DNA from: Pseudoscleropodium purum
Taxonomy: Eukaryota; Streptophyta; Bryopsida; Hypnales; Brachytheciaceae
Assembly (NCBI GenBank): GCA_963969395.1
Contig: OZ017797.1
Span: 13,392,001 to 13,456,000, forward strand
DNA: 64,000 nt
Direction: 5' to 3'
In this document: positions 45,501 to 57,598 of the stretch, one piece after another
Position numbering within the stretch: position 1 is the stretch's first letter
Layout: every line of letters begins with the position of its first letter
Notes under the pieces: generated by a model
Told to the model about the DNA's origin: nothing
The model's input: the letters and a program-made list of their open reading frames with translations, nothing else
The model's database searches: none
Program-made: the position numbers and the translations under genes

Positions 45501-47237
45501 AATATGTGTTAGTAATACATTAAGTTTGCATCTTGTACAATATGAAGTTGATATGATGAATTAGAGATGATGAACAATTTTCTAAGGCTTTCTTTTGTAC
45601 TAATTAGTATCCTTCAATGACATAATTAAGGTTTAATTCTGAGTAAAAACAAGCTAAAAAATTATGCCAAAAACATTTGAAATAAACATTTTGTAATATA
45701 TTTGCCGGTTTTAGTAGATGAAGATGCTAAATTATCTCAAAACTTTTGGATTTTTATTGCTTGAGGGAGTTGAATGTACCCATTTTAGATAAACAAAATA
45801 CATTTTATCCATTTTCTCATGTCAATGACATCTATAGATGTAAATACCTTCATCATCCCAATGAATATTACATTCTTCACCAACTATTGAAAGGTCCCTT
45901 CAACTTGGAGAGTGCTAAGCTATCTAATGGATTTCAAAGAATATCTTTTTTTAAATGGGATAGCTTGTCCAACTCATACAAAGCCTATATTCTTTGGTCT
46001 TCACTAGCTAGTGTTTTGGAGCACTCTCATATAATGCAATGAAGATCAATGGGTGTACTACCAAAAATATAAAAATAAAAGTCCTAGGCTCAAAACTTTG
46101 GCATAGGTAATTCATTTCTTAAAAACTAAAGTCATGGAATGTGCTAATATTGTCCCCATTTTCAAAGCTTCTTCTAATATATTGGAACCATATTGGAAGT
46201 TTGAATGCACCCATATTGAATGTTTAAGAATGATGACAATATTGGACCACCTCCCAATGCTAACTTGAAAAATTGATAACTACCTCAATTAGAATTTGAA
46301 AATATGAATTAAAGTGAATTAAATGCCAACTATATCTAGTCTTTCAAAGGAAAAATTACTAAAAAGTGATTTAAGGTATACAACCCTTCTATCCTCAAAA
46401 GGACACTTTATAAACATCCTCCATTAGGTGTGCATTGAATGGATAGATACGCATTTCTTCTTTAGCAATGGATTATTCATCTTTTGACCACCTACTTCTC
46501 AATTTTGGGCAATATTTTGCAAGCATGACATAAGAGGTACGAGAAGAAATGTAGGGCATAATTACATTCATCAATTTACAATGTTAGTACTTCTAGTTTC
46601 TTAGGAACAACTAAGATTTAACCTTCTAAATACTAATCAATACTCCAAAAACAATGAAATCTATAAGTAATGCATTTAGAAGTTGAACAATTATGCACTT
46701 GAGAGTCACTCCCAAAATAGACCACATTTATTAAAGTGGATTTCTAGTAGATGTGTTACAATCTGCATTTTACATCCTTGCTTAAAATTTATAATAATGT
46801 TTGAAGCTAATTTGACTAGTCAACAAAAATTGAATTATAATGTCTTGATGAAGGAAAATAAGCAATATAACATTATTAATAAATGCAAATGGGACAAAAT
46901 GCTTTTATTGAACAATGTAGTTGAGGTAGATGTAGCTTATTAATCTCTATTTGATTAAGGTTAAGAGTTTAAGAATTTGATGACAACAAAATATAATGCC
47001 ATTAGCCATTAATAGTTTAGATGTTCTTTCCTAAAATAATAATATCATGAAACTATCCAAAGCATTCTTGAATGGAAAGGCGAGTCCTACATGAGTACTA
47101 TAATAAGAATACATTCATGTTCCAATGGCCCATAATACATAGGCAAGCTTGCATTCAAGATGCTCTACAATGAAAGGAACCTCAATTTATGAAAGCAAAG
47201 GGGGATCTACCTTGATGTTCAAGAAATGTTATATCCT
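42580..47237. other. AT-rich intergenic DNA, no gene supported
   Basis: Frames of 98 and 86 codons (plus strand, about 45746 and 46683) show no domain and AT-biased codons. Two telomere-like CCCTAAA units occur at about 43317. A family E-like piece lies near 43070-43190. Nothing else was identified. Confidence 0.4.
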
Positions 47238-50200
47238 TCACCGAAAAGGAATGATTTCGCCTTCAGATTCAACCAATTTAGAATAAGCAACTTGAATTTG
47301 CTTTGTTATAGGACCCACTTTGCTGTCTCCAATTTGCCGACCATCAATTTCCTTGACCTAACATAGCACCAACAAGCTTTAGTAGTAGGGAGTTTGTTGA
47401 CCTAGAAGAGAATCAAAAGCATCAAGCCTACAAGAGAAAAATGTAAAGGGAATGGATCCAAGACTAAAGGATAATAACAATTAAGTCATCAAAAGCTCAT
47501 TTTTCATTGACTTTTGTCAATTAGATGTTTTCTTTTTACATATAAGGCCTTCTTATTCATTATCAATGGTGATTTTGGTTCTCAAATAGTGAATTCTAAT
47601 TCCAAGGTACTAGGACCCTAGTTTAGAGAATGTAATGCACCTCAACCCTTGGTCTAAAATCATTTAAAAAAATACAAGCTCATAAGGTAACATGCTTAAA
47701 AAAGCCTCAACAATTGATACAAAATTCTTGCCCCACTTACAGGAGTTAGTTCTCCCATTGTGCCAGTTGTCCACACCTGAAAACATTATTTTTCATAAAA
47801 ACATGTGTCAAGTCAAAAATTGGAAGATATCATAAACAGAATGATAAGATTGTTTAAAGCACTTGATTATATACAAGATAACTAGTCAAGGCTTGGGAAA
47901 ATTATAACTAACTTGCAAATTTGTAGAGCACCTTGTTTGAAACTCTAGGTCAAGAAAATTAACAAGGTCAATTTTGTTGTATTGGTCTGATTCAAAGTGC
48001 CAAAATTGTGACATTGAACTACGAAAACTAGGATTAGTATAGATTTCGGTTTCAAAACAATAAGTCAACTATATGTTTAAGTTTCAAGATGTCCCTCTTC
48101 AAAGTTCCAAAGTTGTAGATATCCACTAATATACCAATATTGATGTTCGAGCATAATGATTGTATTTCCAAAAAGGCTACTTAAGAAAGTAAGCACCAAA
48201 AATAGTCCTTGCAACCCAAGCGCACATGGCATGGTTAGTCAAACTACCCCATCATACTTGTCATTCACGATATAATTATTTATTAGACTTGTGTGCCACT
48301 TCCACCTCATGATACTCAAAATTTACTAATTTCAATATGAAACAGAACACTAAACTCCAAGCAAGTAGGTACTGCAATGATGTAACTTTATTGTAATACC
48401 TCATCGGCTGTGTGAAACTCTGTCAAACTAATTCTTCGTTCCTCCATGGGAAATCCCTCGTTGCGCACAAGATCAATCACCTATTAAAAAAAAGTTATTG
48501 GATATAATCAATATAATCTTTCCTCTAAACTAAATCAATACTGTCAAATTTTCGATAGCTACAAGGCTCTAAGAGAGAGGGCAAAATGAGGGTTATGACT
48601 CTACACCCTCTTCCTCCTTCCAACTGCAAAGCGCCATGTGGCATCACTTATAAAATAAGAGAGGGTTGTGCAATAAGAACTCTCATTTCAAACTGTAAAT
48701 GGACCGAAAAAACAGTTGATGGAAGAGGAAAAAAAACTCACTGTAGCCCGTGTGATGCCAGGTAAACAATAGTCAGCGTGAGGAGTCAAAACTCGTCCTT
48801 TCTTTACCATAAACTGCAACTCAGACATTCCAGATTATCAATTACTGAGCGGGACAAAACGTGATCTCAAGAATGTATTGAATGGCTACATTTCTTAAGA
48901 AAAATCAATCATTAGCAAAGGAATCTCAAGGCCAACATCCAGATTCAAAAACTCATATTGAAATTTAATCAGATTATCATTCTACTAAACATCATGAAAT
49001 TCTTGGAACGAATGCTAAACCCTAAACCTTGGACTCATTTGCAAATTCAAAGAATAATTGAAGTTAACACAATGCCTGCACGCTCCGAACACCTTTCTCC
49101 GATCCTCTTACATCTTGAATATAAGAATGAAAGGGTTGGTACTCAGCCATTAGGTGTAGCCGCTACCAACCACAATGTTGTTAAGGTAGAATCACTCAAA
49201 ATTGAGAGTGTTCTCAAAGTGTGCCCTAATCAATTTAGAAAGTAAATATATGTTCAGTGCACCAATTGAAATAAAATTACATTCTCCCAAAGCTAATGTG
49301 TTTTTCTATCTCAAGAAAAAATTTCAAAAAATTTCTCCAAAAATTGAGATTAGAGGAACCTGCCCAAGCTTTCATTTGTCCACTCGGGATTAAAAGCAGG
49401 ATATGTATGTAAAAAGTCTACCAATTCAATTTTTCAATCACTTACAGTTTTTCAAATAATATTCAAATGGCATTTATGAATCTCATCCTAATTTATCTAT
49501 ATCAGACTAAATAGTCAGCCCTTCGACACACCAATGATTGTTTCGAGAATATTTCTCGGTTCTGAATGAACCCACAACATACTAAAATAGGTGGGTGGTC
49601 AACACTGCTGTACAATGTTATGATCAGATAGACCGGCATGCCAAATTGAAAATCACCAAAAGGTTGAGCTAAAGCACTCACAATATTAGTCGCATTCGTT
49701 TCAGAAACAAACCCCTCACAATCAAGCATTAAAGCGTCTCCTGCACCAGCCAAATTGCCTTCAACCTGGATCACAAACCTCAGACAAAATGTCCATATGA
49801 ACAACAATGACAAACTTTCAACCAAGCATTGCACAAAATGAGGCATTCTCCAAACCACAATTAGTATTCTTTAATCACGGTGAACTGACCTTAGCCAATA
49901 TGTTGTTGATGAGATTGTTGTGATGGATTTTAGAATCCAAGCTCTGCAAGCAGACAAGCCCCTCGCATCAATTCAATCCATTAAGAGAATATTAAAACTG
50001 TTAGGAACCTGATTTAGGTGCGCGTAACACTTGGGGTCAAGCCAAGAAAAACAGGAAATTCTGAGCGCTTTCGCTGGTCAAGCTCGGACCCTTTCTAAAC
50101 TTTTGTTTCATGAGAGTGTCCAGAATTTTATCTTTTCTTGGCTTGGTCCCCAGTGTAAAAGCCCCTTAATACTATACTTGATTAGCCTTCAATTAGCAAG

Positions 50201-53200
50201 TGGTGTACACATGAATTGGCTAAACGTCTATGGCCACTGATTTTTGAATGGAAAATGAATATATCTACTGACCTCCGGTCTACAACCTCCAAGTGTTGTA
50301 ATGAAAGAAATTATCATACATTTCACGATACATCTTTGATCTACAGAGAGTTTGTCTCTGATAGTACTCAAAGTGATTTCTCAATGAAAGGATACTCCTA
50401 CATTGATTAAAATGCCTAAATGACGCAAATAGTATCCTCTACCTTAAAAATAAGTCAACGTGGACGTAGCAGATTGTTTGGGTAAAACGTTACAAATCAC
50501 TTTTGCATAAAGAAATCAGAATTGTAAGTAAAGATTTACATTGGGGGAGTTTCGACGAGTTGATGCTGTGATGAGACGTATGCCATCTGTATTGTTGTAG
50601 ACAGGAGGCTTCCACTCTGCTAGTACTGCAACATCATAAAAAATAGTGGTAAGACTCCAGTTACAGAACTCAAATGTGATTCTCCAGCTCCCAAATAGAA
50701 ATGCAGAACTTTCATGTCTCTTTCTATAAAATCTTCAGTACAATATTCACAAATTGATAGTTCTAAAATCCCATTTACAAATCTTAGAAATGGGCTATTC
50801 CTATGGACACGAGACATCAGAACATTCTTCATTTTTGAATAATTGCTTAGTCTATCTGACAATAAAGACAAGGCAATTCCAAGGCGAGCACCGAGTTTAC
50901 TATGAGGAGAGAATCTAACCAATTAAAGTGCACCCATATACGTTAAAAGCCGGACTCATTCCTGAGGTTGTCTGCAGGGCCCTCACCAACACTGACTTCA
51001 GTGACAGGGATTTTGAAGAGAAATAATACAAAATTTACTTGAAGAACTGAGTCAAAAATAATAACTTGCACATACAGCACCTATAGTCATATAAGACCGA
51101 CGCAAGAAACAAGCTTGCAGGAGACATATTGACTTGCACCTTTTCACCGCGAGTAAGTGTCAGTCGGATATGTGCATTGTCATGCATATCATTTGCTATA
51201 AGAGTGGCAAAAACAGCTCGCTTCACCTGAAAATAGAATACAAAACGTAAATTTATTGGCGCGATTCAGAGTCCACCAAACAGGCATAAACATAATAATA
51301 TTATGCTATTAATTAATTCAAAGCCACTGTAACGAAATTAGCGACAACAACAAAAATCTTAGGCCATTGCTTCAAGGTATTGGCATACCTCACTACGACT
51401 GGGAACATTATCAAAAGCCATTGCTTTCGCAGAATCAAAAAGTCTGCACATTCCACACAAACCAATTAGATTGTGATGTCAAATGCAAGTAACTAACAGA
51501 GGTTATCAAACCTCAATAATGTCTGCAATAGGGTAGGAATCTTATGCTTTCCAATATTTTAAGCATAAGAAAAAGTAAGGACTCAAAATGGTCGTTGCGA
51601 TAATTTCGATTATTTCCATTAGTCTGCTTTAGGAGCAAGTTACAAAATCATCATGCCTTCATCGTGGTTGTGGGCGATTGAAATTGGCTACTGCACTGAA
51701 ATTCCAGAATCTAATACATTTGGAAGGAGTAAATGTTAACTGAAAGATACCCGTAAGCAAAAATTGGTTGTATTTCGAAAAAAATTATTTTATCACAAAA
51801 AAAGAAGATTAAGAGCCCAAGGTTTTTTGATAACCCTGAATGAAATTGATTGATGGGTTGAGAATATGCACCTGTCCAGGTGATCTTCGAACTTGAAGAC
51901 CTTTCCCTTATAAATCCGAAGTCCCTCCCACACACCATCTCCCCCTTGTGTGATGGAGTCAAACACTGAGACCTGGTGCATGAAAAACAGTCTCGATAGT
52001 GAGGCTGAAATTCTCTAGTCAAAACATTAATCAGCAGTGAGCCAAGTTACGATGTCTTTGGCTCAGTCCTTCGGAAATTAAAACTATCAAATTTGCAGTT
52101 AATTTCACTCTTGTGACATGTACCAAATCATCGTGGACAACAATATGGCAGTCTCCTACTCTCTTTTCAATTAAATCTTCAGTTTCAAAACTTCTAAGAG
52201 CTAGCTTTGCTTACCAAACAATCCTATTCCTTGAATTTTCAGTCCTTGAAACAGACATAATTATTCTGCTTCTGTCCTTCCACTCTTGCCAACAATCAGC
52301 CCAGCTGAATAATGTGAAGGTCTGCAGACTAACCAAAGTTTTTCCAGTTTCCGACATTTTGCTTACATTGGAATCACTGACCTTGGCAGAAACCCGGGGA
52401 AGAAGTTGTCCGTTCACCCAAACAAGTATTTCTCCATTCTCTAAGCAAGGCAGTGGTGGAGGTGCAGCAATTGCTGAAATAGGAAGTATAGCCTCCCGCT
52501 TCAAGAAGTCATAGAATGGTTGATTTTGCTCCAGTAGCTTGTACAGCCTTTTAGGGAAAGGCTGTTCCAATTCAGGTATTGTGACAATTTAATTATCACT
52601 TTGTAGTAATCAGGTTCAAGTTCACTACGTCTGTATATAACACTAATAGTACAACCTTTCCAACATTTTCAGCCACAGCCCCCTTGCATTAGGAACATAG
52701 CATTCTCTTTAATTTTTTAGATCTAGATATTAAACTCAAGAACACTTCCAAATTCTGGATGAAAATATGTAAGGACGAATACATGACTATCTAAATGGAT
52801 GAAATCAAGGCAACGGTTGGTAACACAGTGCACAAAACATATTAGATATTATTAACCAGTTCTAGTAATTCCCTTTACCTCTCACAAGATAGGACCCTAT
52901 TAGCGAGGAGGCAGCGTAAATCCCACCCAAAGAATTCCGGGAAAAATATTCCTTACTTCACAAGAGAAGGGTGGAAATCTATGGGTAATAGAATGGTAAG
53001 AAGGGACGATTGTCTATAAAACATGTGAACCCAATTTATTTTTCTCAACAAAAATGTAATCCAAATTCTTTGATTTGACCCATTTTGAGTTGAGAGAAAG
53101 CATAACAGACCTTGTTTGCAAATGGTGGCGGTGGAGTGAATTCACTTGATTTGTGAACGCTGCTGTACCACCAGGGTGCCCATACACCATCTTCGGGTCT

Positions 53201-56200
53201 CGGACCTGCTTTCCACCTTCCAAGCAATATCACAAGCCCTATCCAATGTTAGATTACTGGCAGACACAAATTTATATCTGTACATTAAGACTTGCGGTTT
53301 TGTGTTTTTTTTGTAGGGTTATTCATCTCTGGAACTGTGGGACTATGGGGCATTCTCGGTAGTATTGGCAAGCCCTCAAGGAGGGCGTGTGCACACTAAA
53401 AATTTCTCACGATTTGAACCTGCACGACAAAAGATTTGAATTTTGAAGATTTGAAGTATTATTGTGTTAAATTACAAGAGGTAAGGAAAATAGCCTTAGA
53501 AAAATAGAATTTAAGAACGAGTTGGAGAGTCATAATTGTAACAACAAAATAGGCCATACTAATTCTCATAACTGCACAACAAAGTGTAGATACATTCATG
53601 ATAAACCGTTAAAAATGCATCTGGAACTTTAGCAATTGCGAGTTTACTCAACAACTCAGAGGTGCATACCGCAGCATTTGTGGTTGAAATGGAATATCAA
53701 GCACAGAACACAGACTCCGAAGCATTCCCTGCTTATCAATAGATCACTCAACAATGAGCTGTAGCTTTTAAAAATGAGAAACTATATCACAATCTTACAA
53801 AAATCATAATATTGCACTAAAGAGACGAAGACAAAGATAAAAGTAAACTTTACTAGAACCAAAAATTCAACTAATTAAAAAAGTGCACTATACAAAGCCC
53901 CCAATATCTACCAAAGCAGATATACTATAAAAGAGATGGATATTATCATACCTCAGGGTTGCGTCTTAAGTCTGTAGCATCAATTATAGGCGGCGTTTGA
54001 CCCAGGGACCGAAGTTCCATGTAGAGCACTGCTAGATGCACCATTTCTAGCTCTGGGACCTCCTCTTGAAGCACCTTATCAAAAGAGGGCTGCAGAAACA
54101 AAATTCCACAAACATGCAATAATTTTGCAGGAAGTCTCATATTGTCCTGTAATCTCAAACATTCTTTAGAAGTTGTGAGACCTTACCCTTGCATTGTTGA
54201 ATTTCTACAATCAAACTCTCCTATCCGTCTCAAACTGACAATTTAATTCTTAGACTCTAAAAAACAGTGTCTCCAAATAGCGTTCATTGAAGTGGTGGAG
54301 AGGTCATATTTAATCGAACATCATATGTAACCTTGAGCACAGATTCAGGTCTCCCATTTTACAGATACATTGTACATCCGCTCTAAACCAGCTGCTCTGC
54401 GGCCTTGGCATGAGCCAATCCTCAAGAATTTTATGCAACCATTCTCAATAAATATGGGAATACCTTGAAAACCTTTAGGAAAGAGCATACTCACCAGAAA
54501 CTCCAGAGGATTACGTATAAGCAGAACGTGGCGTCCACAAAGCACATCATTTGTAAGGCAAGGAGTTCGTTGTTTCGCCATGTGCTGCCATTTAATTCAA
54601 AGTAAGTTCCCAACCATGGTTACTGGTTACATGAACTAATCATAAACATTCTAGACTCCAGAAAATGGTCATTTTAATGTAATAAGTGGAGCATGTATTG
54701 TCACGCTTACCTTGGCATAACGGTACTTCTTCTTGCAAGGCCCATGGATTATATCTCGCACCACCTTGTTGCCATCATTTTCCTACACCCCATTGAAACA
54801 TTTGGTGCAATGATAAATCCTTGACTCAAAATCTTAATAAGTGTATGAATAGTTTACTTATGGATCATCTACTTGGGAATTGAAAGGGACTTAGGACCCA
54901 ATCTGAAGCTTTATCTTCTAACGTGCTTAAACATGACCTAATCAACAATTAAATTCCTACGTTCACTATGGCACAACCCACCAAAACCTTAATGAATTTA
55001 GGGTTTATATGACAATAGATGTACTACATGACAAAACATACTTTGTTGATACAAAAGTTACGTAAATCTTTAGAAGTGTATGACTTTTTGACAATTAAAT
55101 GGTCCATTGATTAGGAACTAAATGGAAACTCATAAAGTGATCTACAAAGTGTTCTTCTAATGTACTCCAAAATATGTTCCCACAATTAACACTAGACTAT
55201 CAAAGCAACAAGAAACCATCACAATCTCCTTGATAATCAAAGACACTCAAACTACTTCTCAAATTGCAAAAACAAGGTTGAAACATTTGACTATATTTGG
55301 TAAGGAAAAAAAAGGAGATAACTATAGTCCTGAGACCAATGTGAATGAAGAGTTTGTCGAAGGTAGTTCTACTAACCAAGTTGCATGAAGGTAGATTGCA
55401 AGTGCTACTATTGGTTTTAGTGAGACTTACCATTTGATCAAGCACCTCTTGTTGAGAAGGATGACACACATTTGGTTTAAGGCACAAATAGTGTGCATAA
55501 AGTGGTTCATCCAACACCTCGGTATCATCTCGCTGCACTTATCAACAAATGAGCACAACATGGGTTGTCCAATAAATGTCACTTCACACTATTTATGTAA
55601 ACATGCCATATTAGAGAGATTTTTGCATAACAAATTACAATAGAGTCTTATTCATCCTTAGAGGAATGAAATCTTTATGGGCATAAGAATATTTTATAAT
55701 ATCAAAAGGATGCGTTCTAATTTCAATCAGTTCTCCATTCTCTCTCAGCTATGGATTCTCCCACCCTAGTTTTTCTCTCCATCGTTCTAATAGCTCCACG
55801 TAAGCGTACACCAAATTTCCTCCAACTGGTTCAAGAAGACTATATGTGTGTGGGAAAATGGGAGTATCGAGAGCCCTAGTGTATGTATCAAAATTGAGGC
55901 TACCCAGTTCAGACTCCAAGGTCGGAGGGTCATCCAATGCAAGATGAATCAGGCGCTGTTGGTGATCCAAATGGAGCAAGTTCTGCTGGAGGGAATTACT
56001 GGGGTCCCTGATCCAATTCAAGGACTGTCAAATTTGACCAGCAAGATGCAACCTCATCTGCGCTACAGACTGCACTCTGAGGCCGAAATATATGTACCAA
56101 GCCTGATGTATCATCATTTAACTCAACTGGGGCGCCCTTAGGGTTTGATCATCCGCATCATTTGTCCCAAGGTCATTCCTACTCCTCTTTTCTTTTTTAC

Positions 56201-56463
56201 ACAGAATAGATTTGGAATCGATTGATCTCTTAAAAGAAAGTATCTGAAAACAAACTGATATTTATCCGACATGACAGAAGATAAAGGTATGAATCTCCAT
56301 CCACCCAACAACATTGAATTGCGTCCGAAGCTCCTCAAGGGCAGCACGTGCTTACCTGCGCAAAGGAGTACATGAGGCTGGTGCTACATGATCGAGGGCC
56401 AGACCAAACATTGATGACCTCCACGGATGAAGCCTCGCCCGTTCCATCGCCATCCACCTTCAT
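47238..56463 (-). CDS. Two-domain protein: sulfotransferase-like P-loop domain fused to a class IV aminotransferase-like domain
   Basis: Nineteen exons join in phase into 560 residues: 56463-56356, 55532-55431, 54782-54711, 54584-54495, 54089-53952, 53728-53670, 53216-53111, 52561-52382, 51972-51872, 51443-51389, 51226-51140, 50971-50920, 50625-50540, 49943-49890, 49765-49682, 48813-48742, 48480-48400, 47776-47741, 47357-47238. All introns are GT-AG. An in-frame stop precedes the ATG. Residues 15-225 have a nucleotide-loop motif WSGPRSCSTSLMYSF and LLIRNPLEFL, as in sulfotransferase-like folds. Residues ~285-560 are a fold-type IV PLP domain: VWEGLRIYKGKVFKFEDHLD, HIRLTLTRGEK, SLDSKIHHNNLINNILAK with the likely Schiff-base Lys, and EGFVSETNATNI with the cofactor-contacting Glu. 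Length and order match Arabidopsis At3g05190/At5g27410 (branched-chain/D-amino-acid aminotransferase-like). Substrate unknown; no transit peptide evident. Confidence 0.93.
50028..50160. mobile_element. Intronic hairpin MITE
   Basis: Within intron 13 of the two-domain gene, ACACTTGGGGTCAAGCCAAG (about 50029-50048) is mirrored by CTTGGCTTGGTCCCCAGTGT (about 50138-50157) with one or two mismatches, and the similarity extends inward (AAAACAGGAAATTCT / AGAATTTTATCTTTT). ~130 bp in total; no coding capacity. The intron boundaries are intact. Confidence 0.7.
53290..53460. repeat. Interspersed SINE-like repeat, copy 3, in intron 6
   Basis: Diverged relative of 1632-1830 and 20055-20215, sharing the GGYAGTATTGGCAAGCCCTC-like block and the trailing TTGAATTTTGAAG. 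On the minus strand GCAGGTTCAAATCGTG resembles a Pol III B box, which supports a tRNA-derived SINE, but the matching A box was not found. Confidence 0.4.
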
Positions 56464-56489
56464 CTCCGACCCTACGGTACAAATCCCCT

Positions 56490-56930
56490 TCCAAAAGCCT
56501 AATCCAAATCAATCCCACAGCAAATCCCAGCAAGCACTTGGCACAATTCACTTCCCCCTTTCCAGAGCCAAAGCCAGAGCCGGAGCCCAGCTCTAACTTC
56601 AATAGTGCAAATCACTTCTTCCCTTCCCCAAGCCCAATCAAATCCCGTGCTGCAAATTTTGAACTTCCACTGCTACCTTCGTCCCAATCAAGTCTCCCCT
56701 TCCGAAGCCCAAACTAGTGCCACTGCATATCCCAGTACTAAAGTGCCGTGGTTCAAATCACTCCCCGCTTCCCAAAGCCCAATCGAAACTCCCACTGCAA
56801 ATCCCAGCACGAAAAGTTATCTACGCTCCAAGTTCAAACCACTACTGTAGTACTCCCTTTCCAAAGCCCAGTTGAATCCCGCGCTGCCAATTCCAGCACA
56901 TAGGCTTCTGTTCCAATCAATCCCTTGCCT
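56490..56930. repeat. Diverged tandem repeats just upstream of the two-domain gene
   Basis: About five copies of a 70-135-bp unit, each with CCAAAGCCCAATC(A/G)AA followed by CCC(A/G)C(A/T)GCAAATCCCAGCA (near 56491, 56627, 56701, 56771, 56861). The first starts ~30 bp from the predicted ATG, so they occupy the 5' UTR or core promoter. Plus-strand frames of up to 96 codons here are by-products of the repeats. Confidence 0.65.
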
Positions 56931-56999
56931 CCTTCGCAGCAGACACGCCCCAGCCAGGAGCCAAGAATGCAATCGGAACACACCCCAATTCCCCAAGGG

Positions 57000-57595
57000 C
57001 CCAGGGTCAACATCAGCAAACTTAAAAAAGGTAATGGCTATCCTGCCACATCAAGCCACTGCTATTAATAACTACTACTGTCATGGTTCCGATAAGTCTT
57101 CCAGCAGCTTCGCCCCACATCGGGGGGACGACTCTGCACAGTGCGCACATTGAGCTTCAGTATCTTATTTAATTTACTGGGCAAGTATGAATCCCTGTGC
57201 ATCTCGACGTCGCGCCCAAGAGGCAAGGGCCATGGACATGCGCCATGTGCAATGAGAAGGAACTGTATAATTAGTCTTCCCACTTTCCCTGACCCCACAA
57301 GTCCACAACTGAAAGCCGGGAGGATCTTCAGGGCTCGGCAAGTACTTCACTTCCGCGCGGCACGCCAGCGACCGACCGATTTAATTGAACTTATCATACT
57401 TGTCATTGTTAGTAATTGACAGTCTACAAAAAACTGTCCGTGGAATCTTTTCCATGGGTTTCCTGGGAAAGAAGAAATGAAGAGCAAGCCATCGGGACAC
57501 ACGAGACACACGGCGTGGCGAACGTGAACGCCAGCGCCAGCGATGCTACACTCTTGTCTTCTGCGTTTGTCTTCTACAGGACTTCGAGTGGGAGT
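57000..57595. other. GC-rich upstream flank, no gene seen
   Basis: Frames occur on both strands with no domain. It is probably promoter DNA of the two-domain gene or a decayed element. It ends at the foldback element that starts near 57599. Confidence 0.4.
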
Positions 57596-57598
57596 TAG

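Noticed and set aside
45746..46943. Plus-strand frames of 98 and 86 codons
   Set aside because: AT-biased composition and no recognisable domain or splice context; frames of this length are expected by chance in such a large gene-free stretch.
55749..56021. 90-codon minus-strand frame in intron 1 of the two-domain gene
   Set aside because: Starts at a TTG, follows an in-frame stop, has no match I recognise, and the exon 1 to exon 2 join is in phase without it.
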